From Lachnospiraceae bacterium (GTDB lineage: Bacteria > Bacillota > Clostridia > Lachnospirales > Lachnospiraceae): DNA of 64,000 nucleotides. Of this stretch, positions 18,077 to 26,435 are shown one piece after another. A program made the translations under genes and the position numbers. The stretch lies in assembly GCA_024693925.1 (NCBI GenBank), contig JAILKH010000015.1, forward strand, positions 36,778 to 100,777, read 5' to 3'. The notes beneath the pieces were generated by a model. It did no database searches. It was given only the letters and a program-made list of their open reading frames with translations, and was not told the origin of the DNA. Every line of letters starts with the position of its first letter. Position 1 is the stretch's first letter.

Positions 18077-18745
18077 TTAAAATCTGCTGACCAGTTTATC
18101 CACATCGCCATCAAACATATATTCCGTTATTCCACCATCTTTTAATATGAAACAGTTATCACATAATCTTATTTCTTCCTCATCATGAGTCGCAAGAAAA
18201 ATGGTTCCTCCGATTCTTTTATATGCCTCAAGATACCCTGCTATCCTCCTTTTACAAATAAGATCAAGCGCTGCAGACGGTTCGTCCAGAAGCAGGATCT
18301 TGGGATGATTAGCCACCGCACAGCCTATCATCAGCCTCTTCTTCATGCCACCGGACATTTTTTTTACGGGAACATTAATAAATTCATTAATTCCCAATAA
18401 TTCCAAAGACCCATTTTTTAACTCTTTTTCAAGCTTTTTTTTCTCATAAAAAATAAGCAGATTATCCCTGGCACTTAATTCCTCAATAAGGGGGGTACCT
18501 TGAGGAACGTAACCCACCAAAGAAGTACGTAATCTCTTATCTTTAAAAATATCTCTGTCTTCATACATAAATCTGCCGGACGTAGCTCTTCTTGTACCGG
18601 AGAGAATAGCAAGGAGAGTGGATTTCCCACATCCGTTACCGCCCAATACACCTACGCAGGATCCACTCTCCGTAACCATCGATACGTCCTTAAGCACATT
18701 TCTCTTCCCGTAATTTTTTGAAATATGTTCAAGTTTGATTTTCAT
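18077..18745 (-). CDS. ABC transporter ATP-binding protein
   Basis: A 222-residue nucleotide-binding domain. Walker A is GGNGCGKST, the signature is MSGGMKKRL, Walker B is ILLLDEPSAALD, and the switch histidine is in LATHDEEE. The sequence groups with CcmA-like exporters that pair with ABC-2 permeases. The C-terminus is short, with no accessory domain. It lies 18 bases after the zinc-ribbon membrane protein gene, so all five genes from 21269 down to 15667 are probably one transcript. Confidence 0.93.
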   Translation of the reverse strand: MKIKLEHISKNYGKRNVLKDVSMVTESGSCVGVLGGNGCGKSTLLAILSGTRRATSGRFMYEDRDIFKDKRLRTSLVGYVPQGTPLIEELSARDNLLIFYEKKKLEKELKNGSLELLGINEFINVPVKKMSGGMKKRLMIGCAVANHPKILLLDEPSAALDLICKRRIAGYLEAYKRIGGTIFLATHDEEEIRLCDNCFILKDGGITEYMFDGDVDKLVSRF

Positions 18746-18763
18746 AACTTTATACTGCCCGGA

Positions 18764-20713
18764 TCAAAAAAACACATCAATATAATCAATATAATCCACT
18801 GCCTTTTCCAAATAATTTATTCTATTGGATACGCTTTCCGGTACCCCTGCACTTTCAAGATTATTTTTTATTTTTCCAAAATCCGCATCCTTAAAATATT
18901 CCTTAAAATCACTCAACGATTCAATTCTGTACGTATCCTCAGGAACACTTATCCTGGAGCCGCCTGTTTTACTATACCTGTAATCTATATTTACAGGTTC
19001 GGTTACACCATCGCTTAGACTGACTTTGGTTTTATAAGAAGCATTACCAACCGATTCAACGCTAACGATCGCTTTATAATCATCCGGCAAAAAATTATCA
19101 TCTCCTATATTTAATGCCTTTGTCATCTGTGAAATATCAAAAGTTATCTGACCGTTTAATTTCTGATTTGCAAACGCCTTATAGTCAAAAGAGTCCAAGG
19201 TAAAATCCAGGATTGAAACATTCCCGATACTCAAATCGAAATCACCATTATACTTTGAACCTGCCTTTTTACCGTTTCCTCTTAATGCAACTATTTCATC
19301 CTCTCCGTTTATTATAACAAATTGCATGCCAAAGGTACGTCCATTTATGGTTCTGCCGATTCTTATATTCATATCCGAGTCCGGCCCCACAATTTCCCTT
19401 GCTATTATATTTCCTCTGGTATCGACGAAAACATTCATCTTAGAACCGGCGCTTTCCGTTAATATCTCTTCTAAAACATCAAGACTGTCAAGGAAATCTC
19501 TCCATTCTTCCTCACCGTTTAATCCTTCATTTTTCTTATATTCAACATATATATCCTTAACATCTTTATCATTGGTCAGAGCGGTTATTATATCATCCGC
19601 CAATGCCTTAGTTGTCTTATAATCCATATCCACTGTGAGACAATAACATTTTTGATCGACTCCGCCAATTTCAAGTTTTTGTTTTTTTGACAGCTTAACA
19701 TCCTCCATATTATCAATAACAATATCAGAATATCTGTCCAAAAGCCGACTCACTTTATATGCTTCGGGAAGATATTTCACATTTATATGACGCCCGTTTA
19801 CGAACAATGGATCTATTATCTCATTTTCTGTATAATCATCCGCCTTATTTAAGATTCCGTTTACCAAAGCTTTATCTATCCCGACATATTTATCGTTTAA
19901 TTCCGGAACTCTTATATACTCATAACCTGTAATCAGATCGGTTATGGTATTAAAAGTAAGTATGGTAGTATCTCCCAATACTACAGAAGTATTACGACTG
20001 TACTTATCATCATATACCGTGGATTTACCGGAAACACTTATTCTGCTTAACCAGTTAAGGTTTCCTTCCCCGGCGCCATTAAGATCAAGCGCATCAGAAA
20101 TATCTTCAAGAAAACTCTGAGACATATCAATGGTCATGGATTCCTCATTACCTATGCTACCGTCACCCGGAACAATCATGCTCCCCACATCATACCAATT
20201 ACTGACCAATTTAATAGCCTTGGCCGAATTCTTTTTTTCTATATATTTATAATAATCCGAAGGTTTATAAAATGTCCTTTTAAAAGTATTGCTATTGCAA
20301 AAACAAATCAATACAACCAGCGCGGCAACAGAAAGAATACCTATTACGATATTTTTTTTCTTCTTTTTTTCCTCCTCTTCATCAACTTCGAAATATTCGT
20401 CATAAGAAATAACCGTGTCGGTGTCAGTATTGATATCAGTGTCGGTATCAGTGTTGATATCAGTTTTGGTATCTTTCTCACCATCGGTATCAATTATGGA
20501 GGGGGCCTCTGCAGCTTTAACTATTTCCTCCCCGGAAGTTTTATCCAAGCTTTCTTCTGTGATATCTCCTTCTGCTTCCTCCTTAACGATCTCACTATTA
20601 ACCCCCAGCGACTCATCCTTTGTATCCACTGTTATATCCTCTATTCTTGTTCCACATTTATGACAAAACAAGGAATCCTTTCTTAATTTTGCTCCACAAT
20701 TACTGCATACCAT
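18764..20713 (-). CDS. Zinc-ribbon, single-TM protein with large extracytoplasmic domain
   Basis: A 649-residue protein. Residues 1-22 are a double-CxxC zinc ribbon (C3, C6, C17, C20). An acidic linker of about 95 residues follows, with Asp-Thr repeats (about 75-100), then a KKKKK anchor, one membrane helix (about 121-139), and a roughly 500-residue C-terminal domain predicted outside the cell. That domain is rich in beta-strand-like segments (GRTINGRTFGMQFVIING, NVSILDFTLDSFDYKAF) and resembles the large uncharacterised extracellular parts of clostridial zinc-ribbon membrane proteins. No enzyme motif is seen. It sits in the ABC exporter operon, where it could serve as the external accessory part. 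Confidence 0.7.
   Translation of the reverse strand: MVCSNCGAKLRKDSLFCHKCGTRIEDITVDTKDESLGVNSEIVKEEAEGDITEESLDKTSGEEIVKAAEAPSIIDTDGEKDTKTDINTDTDTDINTDTDTVISYDEYFEVDEEEEKKKKKNIVIGILSVAALVVLICFCNSNTFKRTFYKPSDYYKYIEKKNSAKAIKLVSNWYDVGSMIVPGDGSIGNEESMTIDMSQSFLEDISDALDLNGAGEGNLNWLSRISVSGKSTVYDDKYSRNTSVVLGDTTILTFNTITDLITGYEYIRVPELNDKYVGIDKALVNGILNKADDYTENEIIDPLFVNGRHINVKYLPEAYKVSRLLDRYSDIVIDNMEDVKLSKKQKLEIGGVDQKCYCLTVDMDYKTTKALADDIITALTNDKDVKDIYVEYKKNEGLNGEEEWRDFLDSLDVLEEILTESAGSKMNVFVDTRGNIIAREIVGPDSDMNIRIGRTINGRTFGMQFVIINGEDEIVALRGNGKKAGSKYNGDFDLSIGNVSILDFTLDSFDYKAFANQKLNGQITFDISQMTKALNIGDDNFLPDDYKAIVSVESVGNASYKTKVSLSDGVTEPVNIDYRYSKTGGSRISVPEDTYRIESLSDFKEYFKDADFGKIKNNLESAGVPESVSNRINYLEKAVDYIDYIDVFF
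20414..20473. repeat. short in-frame repeat encoding an Asp-Thr-rich linker
   Basis: Repeats of a GTGTCGGTATCAGT-like unit encode the Asp-Thr-Asp-Thr stretch of the zinc-ribbon membrane protein (residues about 75-100). It is coding microrepeat sequence and could vary in length between strains. Confidence 0.6.
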
Positions 20714-20738
20714 AATCCTAATCCCTCCTTTTGTCTGC

Positions 20739-21269
20739 CTAATCTGCTATCATATCAAAGACATCTTCTTCATTTCCGTTTGAAAGCTCGTCTTTTTCAT
20801 TATCAATGTTTTCACTTATGTTGTTTTCCACGACCTTTATATCTTCAATAACCTTCTCTGTATACTCTTCTCTTTCCACTCTTGTACCACATTTTATACA
20901 GTAATCCGAATCCGGCGTAACTTCGGCACCACACACTTTGCAGGCAGTAATACCTTCCAGCTTCTTAATCTCCGAATAGTATTCTTCTATAATTGATTCA
21001 TTATCCTTAACTTTTAATACTGCCCGAAGCAGATCCTTCTCATCATCTTTGGCAATTGCTAATTTCTGTTGCAGCTCTTCAACCGAAATATTATTATAGT
21101 CACGACACAAAACCGCCCTGCCAAGCACTCTAAGATTTTCATTTAATTCTTTTTCCACATCGTGTATTTTACCTTTTACGGTTACCGTCTGCGCCGCAGT
21201 CCTTATTTTAACCACTGCGGTATTACCGGTTTCGGTAACCTTATCTTTAAAATCCTCCCAAGAAACCAT
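20739..21269 (-). CDS. Zinc-ribbon helical protein
   Basis: A 176-residue soluble protein. The first 105 residues are helical, with a coiled-coil-like stretch (GKIHDVEKELNENLRVLGRA...LRAVLKVKDNESIIEEYYSEIKKLE). A zinc ribbon follows at 110-128 (CKVCGAEVTPDSDYCIKCG), then an acidic tail. This is a known layout of small clostridial zinc-ribbon proteins with no assigned role. It is the first gene of the operon, 25 bases before the second zinc-ribbon gene, and has its own promoter upstream. The two ribbons (CxxC-x10-CxxC) are similar in sequence. Confidence 0.72.
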   Translation of the reverse strand: MVSWEDFKDKVTETGNTAVVKIRTAAQTVTVKGKIHDVEKELNENLRVLGRAVLCRDYNNISVEELQQKLAIAKDDEKDLLRAVLKVKDNESIIEEYYSEIKKLEGITACKVCGAEVTPDSDYCIKCGTRVEREEYTEKVIEDIKVVENNISENIDNEKDELSNGNEEDVFDMIAD

Positions 21270-21311
21270 ACCATTCCCTCCGTATCTGGTACACTGTTCA
21301 GTCTAAATATT

Positions 21312-21324
21312 TGGTAAATTACCA
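21312..21324. promoter_or_regulatory. 13-base palindrome downstream of the zinc-ribbon operon promoter
   Basis: TGGTAA-A-TTACCA, a perfect 6+1+6 palindrome in the leader of the zinc-ribbon/ABC operon, about 29 bases downstream of its -10 box. It is a candidate operator; the regulator is unknown. Confidence 0.4.
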
Positions 21325-21352
21325 TAGTTTATTTATATAATCAGACAATTTA

Positions 21353-21381
21353 AGCATAACATTTGAAGCCTTATGTGTCAA
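21353..21381 (-). promoter_or_regulatory. promoter of the zinc-ribbon/ABC exporter operon
   Basis: TTGACA (21376-21381) and TATGCT (21353-21358) on the minus strand, 17 bases apart, lie between the ArsR gene stop and the first zinc-ribbon gene. The perfect -35 box and ideal spacing support it; the -10 box matches four of six positions. Confidence 0.6.
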
Positions 21382-21399
21382 TAAAACACTCTGACTGTT

Positions 21400-21825
21400 C
21401 TATTCCTCAATATGCTCCAATCCCTGACTTAATATACTTATAATATGCCCATCCGATAAAGAATAATAAATAGTCTTTCCTTCTCTTCGATTCTTTACAA
21501 GCTTAGCCTGTTTTAAAACCCGTAACTGATGCGAGATTGCCGATTGGGTCATATCCAGGGCTTCCCCGATCTCACTCACACACATTTCCCCATACAGCAA
21601 ACTACAAAGGATACGGATCCTTGTACAATCAGCGAAAATCTTAAAGAAATCGGCAAGATCATATAATTCTTCCTCCGGAGGCATATCTGCCAGCATTTTC
21701 ACCAAATCCTGCGAAGAATGGATTCTATTACAATCACACATCCTATCGCTATCCATTCCGTTCTTGTCCTTATTTTCATTAAATATCTCCTCTTTATTTC
21801 CCTCCGTTTTAGTGATATCCGTCAT
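21400..21825 (-). CDS. ArsR/SmtB-family metal-sensing repressor
   Basis: A 141-residue winged-helix repressor; the HTH is near residues 78-105 (GEMCVSEIGEALDMTQSAIS). The alpha-5 Zn(II) site of SmtB/CzrA is complete: D125, H127, H138 and E141 keep the D-x-H-x10-H-x2-E spacing, with E141 the last residue. C30, C32 and C82 could form a second, alpha-3N-type site as in CadC. It should release DNA on binding zinc or a similar metal. No metal exporter lies beside it. It follows the methyltransferase gene after 39 bases on the same strand, so it may be co-transcribed with it. Confidence 0.9.
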   Translation of the reverse strand: MTDITKTEGNKEEIFNENKDKNGMDSDRMCDCNRIHSSQDLVKMLADMPPEEELYDLADFFKIFADCTRIRILCSLLYGEMCVSEIGEALDMTQSAISHQLRVLKQAKLVKNRREGKTIYYSLSDGHIISILSQGLEHIEE

Positions 21826-21864
21826 TTATCCTTCTTCCTTTCAATAAAGATAAAACTCTTTACA

Positions 21865-23262
21865 TTACTTCAAATCTTTCCTCAATCCCTTAGGATAATG
21901 ATTTTTTATTATATTACCTACTATCTTTCCCCATCCTAAGCTTAATCCCTCGCAACATAAGAGGCAAAATCCGGACATTGAAGAATCTCTTTCTTTACCC
22001 TCCCACAATATAGTCAAACCCGAAATATATGCCTTTGCTTCTTCCACCGATATATCAACAGATACTTTAACCTCACTCTTCTTTAGAGTTTGTGCCAGGG
22101 CCTGCGAAGGTTCAAATCTGTCTTTCTTATAAATTCCGAGATGAAGCCCCGGACGCATTACCTTATATCCTTCCAATTTTGGAGTTCCCGGCGGAATTAA
22201 ATAAAGATTATCACCAAAAAAAATAAGCTTGCCTTTAAAGTGCGGTTCCCTCAAAACATCTTTGTAAAACTTTTTGAACATTTCCAAACGGGCTTTTACA
22301 TCCTTATTTAAATGTTTATAAGATTTTTCCCCAAGTCTGCCCTCTATCACGGACTCTACATTTATTCCCTCCGCCTCATCATTTATACTATAACCTATCA
22401 TTTCGTTACCTTGCCTTTTAAACTTAGCACAAAAATGTCCTTCTCCTTTTATCCTGTGAGGAAACAATTTCTGTTGAGAAATAAGCTCATAATCCGGATG
22501 AGCCTTTAGAAAACGGTCAGCACAATCCTCATCCTCTTCCTTGGAAAATGTACAGGTTGAATATATAAGAATCCCTCCCGGTCTTAACATTTTAGAGGCC
22601 GACTCCAATATATCATCCTGTCTTTTTGCGCACATATATACATTATCAATACTCCATTCCTTTATAGCCGATTCATTCTTTCGAAACATTCCCTCTCCGG
22701 AGCATGGCGCATCCACCAGTACACGATCAAAATAATCCGTAAACATACCTACCAGTTTATCCGGCTTTTCACTTAGAACAATCGCATTTCTGATACCCAT
22801 TCTCTCTATATTTTCAGATAATATCGCAGCCCTTGAGTTAACAGGTTCATTACATATGATAAGACCTTCTCCTTTTAAGTAAGCTGCTATCTGTGTTGTT
22901 TTCCCCCCCGGAGCCGCGCAGAGATCAAGAATATTCATATCTTTATTTATTTCCATCATTGTAACCGGCAACATCGCACTCGGTTCCTGAATATAATACG
23001 CTCCCGCCTCATGAAAAGGATGTTTTCCGGGAGTTCCCCCATAATAAAAACCCAGAGATTCCCAGGGCACCTCCCCTCCAAGCAAAAATATATCCTTATA
23101 TTTATCAATTAACGCAAGAAGCTGCGCTCTATCCGCTTTTAGCGGATTAAAACGCAGCGCCTTATATGAATCTGATATAAAACTATTTAAATAGTCCTCA
23201 TATTCATCCTTAAGAAGTTCCTTCATTCTTAATTCATATTCTTTAGGAAATAAATCTTTCAT
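21865..23262 (-). CDS. rsmF: RsmF-like rRNA (cytosine-C5) methyltransferase
   Basis: A 465-residue protein from the ATG at 23262. That start is chosen because it follows the PfkB stop directly and has a purine-rich GGGAAGTAGG before it; an in-frame ATG seven codons upstream lacks a site. The SAM-binding motif is LDLCAAPGGKTTQIAA. The catalytic cysteine motifs are DAPCSGEGMFRKN and the later YSTCTFSKEEDE, the classic pair of the NSUN/RsmB/RsmF family. The C-terminal domain (VMRPGLHLGIYKKDRFEPSQALA) is the RsmF-specific extension. The likely target is an rRNA cytosine; the exact site cannot be inferred. Confidence 0.92.
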   Translation of the reverse strand: MKDLFPKEYELRMKELLKDEYEDYLNSFISDSYKALRFNPLKADRAQLLALIDKYKDIFLLGGEVPWESLGFYYGGTPGKHPFHEAGAYYIQEPSAMLPVTMMEINKDMNILDLCAAPGGKTTQIAAYLKGEGLIICNEPVNSRAAILSENIERMGIRNAIVLSEKPDKLVGMFTDYFDRVLVDAPCSGEGMFRKNESAIKEWSIDNVYMCAKRQDDILESASKMLRPGGILIYSTCTFSKEEDEDCADRFLKAHPDYELISQQKLFPHRIKGEGHFCAKFKRQGNEMIGYSINDEAEGINVESVIEGRLGEKSYKHLNKDVKARLEMFKKFYKDVLREPHFKGKLIFFGDNLYLIPPGTPKLEGYKVMRPGLHLGIYKKDRFEPSQALAQTLKKSEVKVSVDISVEEAKAYISGLTILWEGKERDSSMSGFCLLCCEGLSLGWGKIVGNIIKNHYPKGLRKDLK

Positions 23263-23264
23263 TC

Positions 23265-24176
23265 CTACTTCCCTGCTCCCCATATAAGCCTATACCAATG
23301 TTCCAATTCCTCCTCTGTAAGGAAGCCGTTAGAAGTTCCCATATATCCTATCTTATATGAAGCAAACAACAATGCATTTTTAATCGCGTGAACCGCATCT
23401 CCCGTTGTAACATAGCAATGCAGGAAACACGAAAACAATGAGTTACCGGCTCCGGAGGTATTAACTATTTCATTTGTCTTCACAGGATTATAATGAGCTA
23501 ACAAATCATCCGCTCTTGAAAATATTGTAAGTCCATGGGCTCCCTGTCCCAAAACTATTATTTTTGCATCATATGAATCAGCGAGTTTTCTTACAAATTC
23601 ATCCGCTCTTCCCACAATATTATCATCCGAAACATAGATAATATCCGCCATACGGAAATAATCCTCGTTATACTGCATTTTCTCTTCTGTGAAACCTCTG
23701 AAATTTATCGCCAAAAGCTTACCTGCTTCCTTTGCAGCCTGTGCAAGAGGACGACAGAAATTTGCATTCGCCAGAATAACACAATCCACATCCTGAATTC
23801 TTTCTTCAAATAATTCAAGATTAAACTCAACATCACGCATATCCTTGATATCTTCAAATATCTGCTGCTGCCTGTCATTATCATATAAAATAACTGCTGT
23901 GGGAGTTGCATCCAAAACCGGCAAAACATAATCCTGTTCTCCCATAAACTCATCATCCCAGAAAAAGCTCTTCATGTCATGCTTTCCCACCATTGAAAAG
24001 AATTCAACTTCATCACCCAAAGCACGAAGTGCAACTCTCTCATTATATGCATCTCCACCTACATTGGTAAATATTGTATCAGACTTATTCACCACCGGTC
24101 TGTAATCTACCGGTATGTTTTCCACTTTGACTATCGTTTCAACCTGAACTATACCCGCAACCGCAAATTTAGCCAT
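23265..24176 (-). CDS. PfkB-family sugar/nucleoside kinase-like protein
   Basis: A 303-residue ribokinase-fold protein. The N-terminal region has the substrate-binding glycines (FTNVGGDAYNERVALRALGD). The C-terminal motif reads VNTSGAGNSLFS, where the family normally has D-T-x-G-A-G-D. The last residue, N245, replaces the aspartate that acts as catalytic base, so kinase activity may be lost or altered. Substrate choice (sugar versus nucleoside) cannot be told. It lies just upstream of the RsmF-like gene on the same strand (a two-base gap), so the two are probably co-expressed. Confidence 0.85.
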   Translation of the reverse strand: MAKFAVAGIVQVETIVKVENIPVDYRPVVNKSDTIFTNVGGDAYNERVALRALGDEVEFFSMVGKHDMKSFFWDDEFMGEQDYVLPVLDATPTAVILYDNDRQQQIFEDIKDMRDVEFNLELFEERIQDVDCVILANANFCRPLAQAAKEAGKLLAINFRGFTEEKMQYNEDYFRMADIIYVSDDNIVGRADEFVRKLADSYDAKIIVLGQGAHGLTIFSRADDLLAHYNPVKTNEIVNTSGAGNSLFSCFLHCYVTTGDAVHAIKNALLFASYKIGYMGTSNGFLTEEELEHWYRLIWGAGK

Positions 24177-24249
24177 ACATAACCCCTTTCAATGAACATA
24201 CTATACAATTTTCCAATAACAAATGCTACTTCAAACAGTTTTAATTATA

Positions 24250-26313
24250 TCAAAATACAAGTGGCCTGTATATATGAACATCTTCATCCTCTGATTCTTC
24301 AATTGTCGGACTACTGGCCATGTTTTCAGGAAGAAAATCCGGAAGTACCGGAGCAGGTCCCATACTTTCCAACTCTTTAACTCTTTCTCTCTCTTCCGAT
24401 TCCTTATTTGTATTAAGAACTATCTTTTCTCCCAGGGAATCAACATCAATTTCATCCCCTCGGATTTTTTCCTGTTTATCTTTAATATCCTTTTCATCCT
24501 CAGGTTCCTTTGATTCCTTTGATACTTCCAAAAAATCTTCCCCGGATTCATTATCCTCATCATTTTTGGAATCCGCCAACAAAGAGGAAGGTTCCTTCGA
24601 TTCTTCTGCCGCTTCTTCCACTTCTTCATCTTCCGCAACAAATATCTGAATATTCTCGCTGCTGTCAGAAGGTATACCTCTGCCTCCCCTTTCATCAGCT
24701 CCATATGAAAAATCACCCAGCCTTGATTTTTCATAAACCTTTATATCTTCTTCGGATAATACCTTTTCTTCAGATACCTTTACAGAATAAAGCGCAGAAT
24801 CAGGCTCTACGGTATTTCTGTACGACATATAACCGGTTTCATACATATCTACCGATATTACAACTTCATTTTCCTCTTTATTTCCTTCACCAGTTACAAA
24901 ACTCAGGATATTTTCACTCTCGGCATCCTTATCAGCCTCTTCTTCCTTCAAAACACCGGAATCCTTACGATCTCCTTTAATTTCGGCAGTTTTCTCTTCG
25001 CTCCCTGCTTCACTATCCTCCGCCATAGTACTAATTAACGTTTCATTATCTGCCGCTTCCGTATCTGCCGTCTCTATAGGGTTTTCTATAATATTATCTT
25101 CTTCTTTATTGACTTCTTCCCCTTCTGATGTCCCCTCAGAGCTTTCTATAATATCCTCTTCCTTATTAACCTCTTCTGTTTCTGCCGTCTTCTCAGGACT
25201 GTTAATAATATTTTCTTCCTCTTTATAGACTTTTCCTTTGTCTGCCGTCTCTTCAGAACTTTCTATAACATCCTCTTCCTCTTTATGAACCTCTTCCGTT
25301 TCTGCCGTCTCTTCAGAACTTTCTATAACATCCTCTTCCTCTTTATGAACCTCTTCCGTTTCTATCGTCTCTTCAGAACTTTCTATAACATCCTCTTCCT
25401 CTTTATCGATCTCTCCCGTATCAGCCGCTTCATTAAGAATCTCTTTGATCATCATTTCCTCTTCATCGGCTCTTAAGATATTATCTTCCTCTTTGATGTT
25501 TTCTTCATCATCTCCCGCTGCCTTATCGGGTTCTTGTGCATAAGCAGATTTCTTTCCTCTTGCCAGTCTTTCTTCAAAACTGAGTTCAATCTTCGGTTCG
25601 GGACTTTGAACCGGAAATATGGTAAATGGTTCATCACGCATAATATCCATAACCGTTTCATCACGCTCCGACACTAAATCTTCCACCAAAATATCGGTCT
25701 TTTCAATATCCTGCCTGTAGAAGTGGTCCCGCATCATATCAAGGTATTTAATAAACTCCTCATTCATCTCATCCAGATTGGGAGTACCTTCTCTGAATTT
25801 ATCCTTAACAAACCCATCAGACATCCAGCTTATCATTTTTATGACCTTATGCACATCCACAGGCCGATTAAACTTAGACATATCAACCCTTGAATACAGA
25901 TCTTCAAACATGTCATCCACAGTATTACCGGATTCCTCAATAACCTCAAGGGCATCCGGATGAGTTTCATATTTAACACTGTTTATAAATTGCAGCATAT
26001 AAGGATAATTTTTCATGATACGAAGCTTTGCGATTTCGATCATTCTTTGAATAACAAAAAAATCAGTTTCATTTTTATCAACTATCTGGGTAAATTCGAT
26101 CATCATATATTTAAGACTGTAATCATATATGAACTCATAAACTCCCTGTTTACTGATAAAATAATGAAACAAAAGTCCCTTACTGATACCTGCGGCTTTC
26201 ACAATAACATCAGTACTGGACTTTCTGTATCCATTTTCGGAGAACACCATTAAAGCGGCATTTATAATAGCGTCCTGTTTCTGTTTTTTTACATCAAAAA
26301 ATTTCGGATTCAT
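24250..26313 (-). CDS. TetR-family regulator with a very long acidic repeat tail
   Basis: A 687-residue protein from the ATG at 26313; a TTG three codons upstream is too close to the AAAGG site. Residues about 10-55 form the TetR HTH (MVFSENGYRKSSTDVIVKAAGISKGLLFHYF). The helical ligand and dimer domain runs to about 210. The remaining roughly 475 residues, more than twice the TetR domain, are almost entirely acidic and low in complexity (Glu, Asp, Ser, Thr). They include imperfect 20-residue repeats (EEVHKEEEDVIESSEET) and no hydrophobic segment. TetR proteins are normally 190-220 residues. A disordered tail could act as a spacer or partner-recruiting arm. The upstream palindrome suggests self-regulation. 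Confidence 0.8.
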   Translation of the reverse strand: MNPKFFDVKKQKQDAIINAALMVFSENGYRKSSTDVIVKAAGISKGLLFHYFISKQGVYEFIYDYSLKYMMIEFTQIVDKNETDFFVIQRMIEIAKLRIMKNYPYMLQFINSVKYETHPDALEVIEESGNTVDDMFEDLYSRVDMSKFNRPVDVHKVIKMISWMSDGFVKDKFREGTPNLDEMNEEFIKYLDMMRDHFYRQDIEKTDILVEDLVSERDETVMDIMRDEPFTIFPVQSPEPKIELSFEERLARGKKSAYAQEPDKAAGDDEENIKEEDNILRADEEEMMIKEILNEAADTGEIDKEEEDVIESSEETIETEEVHKEEEDVIESSEETAETEEVHKEEEDVIESSEETADKGKVYKEEENIINSPEKTAETEEVNKEEDIIESSEGTSEGEEVNKEEDNIIENPIETADTEAADNETLISTMAEDSEAGSEEKTAEIKGDRKDSGVLKEEEADKDAESENILSFVTGEGNKEENEVVISVDMYETGYMSYRNTVEPDSALYSVKVSEEKVLSEEDIKVYEKSRLGDFSYGADERGGRGIPSDSSENIQIFVAEDEEVEEAAEESKEPSSLLADSKNDEDNESGEDFLEVSKESKEPEDEKDIKDKQEKIRGDEIDVDSLGEKIVLNTNKESEERERVKELESMGPAPVLPDFLPENMASSPTIEESEDEDVHIYRPLVF
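25141..25440. repeat. 60-base tandem repeat inside the TetR tail
   Basis: About five copies of a 57-60 base unit lie head to tail. The two at 25261 and 25321 differ at only two positions; flanking units are more diverged. On the minus strand each encodes 20 residues of Glu-rich sequence. The unit length is a multiple of three, so copy-number change keeps the frame. Confidence 0.9.
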
Positions 26314-26337
26314 CCCATACAATACCTTTCTTAATTT

Positions 26338-26354
26338 TTGACTATAAAAGTCAA
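26338..26354. promoter_or_regulatory. TTGACT-N5-AGTCAA palindrome, likely TetR self-operator
   Basis: A perfect six-base inverted repeat with a five-base centre lies 25 bases upstream of the ATG of the long-tailed TetR gene. The minus strand of the same palindrome contains TATAGT, a possible -10 box. The form is typical of TetR-family operators. Binding is inferred. Confidence 0.6.
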
Positions 26355-26435
26355 CCCCATAATTAAGTTAGCACAATATATCGAATTATGCAACCCGTTT
26401 ATTTTTTTCAGTCAAAATATTTTAATATATTTTCC

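Noticed and set aside
25141..25440. Regular repeats that might be a CRISPR array
   Set aside because: Units are contiguous, with no unique spacers, and lie in frame within a coding sequence.
24320..25476. Long open frames on the plus strand opposite the acidic tail of the TetR gene, one rich in Ser and one in Leu/Pro
   Set aside because: They mirror the Glu/Asp-rich codons of the minus-strand gene and have no ribosome site or recognisable domain.
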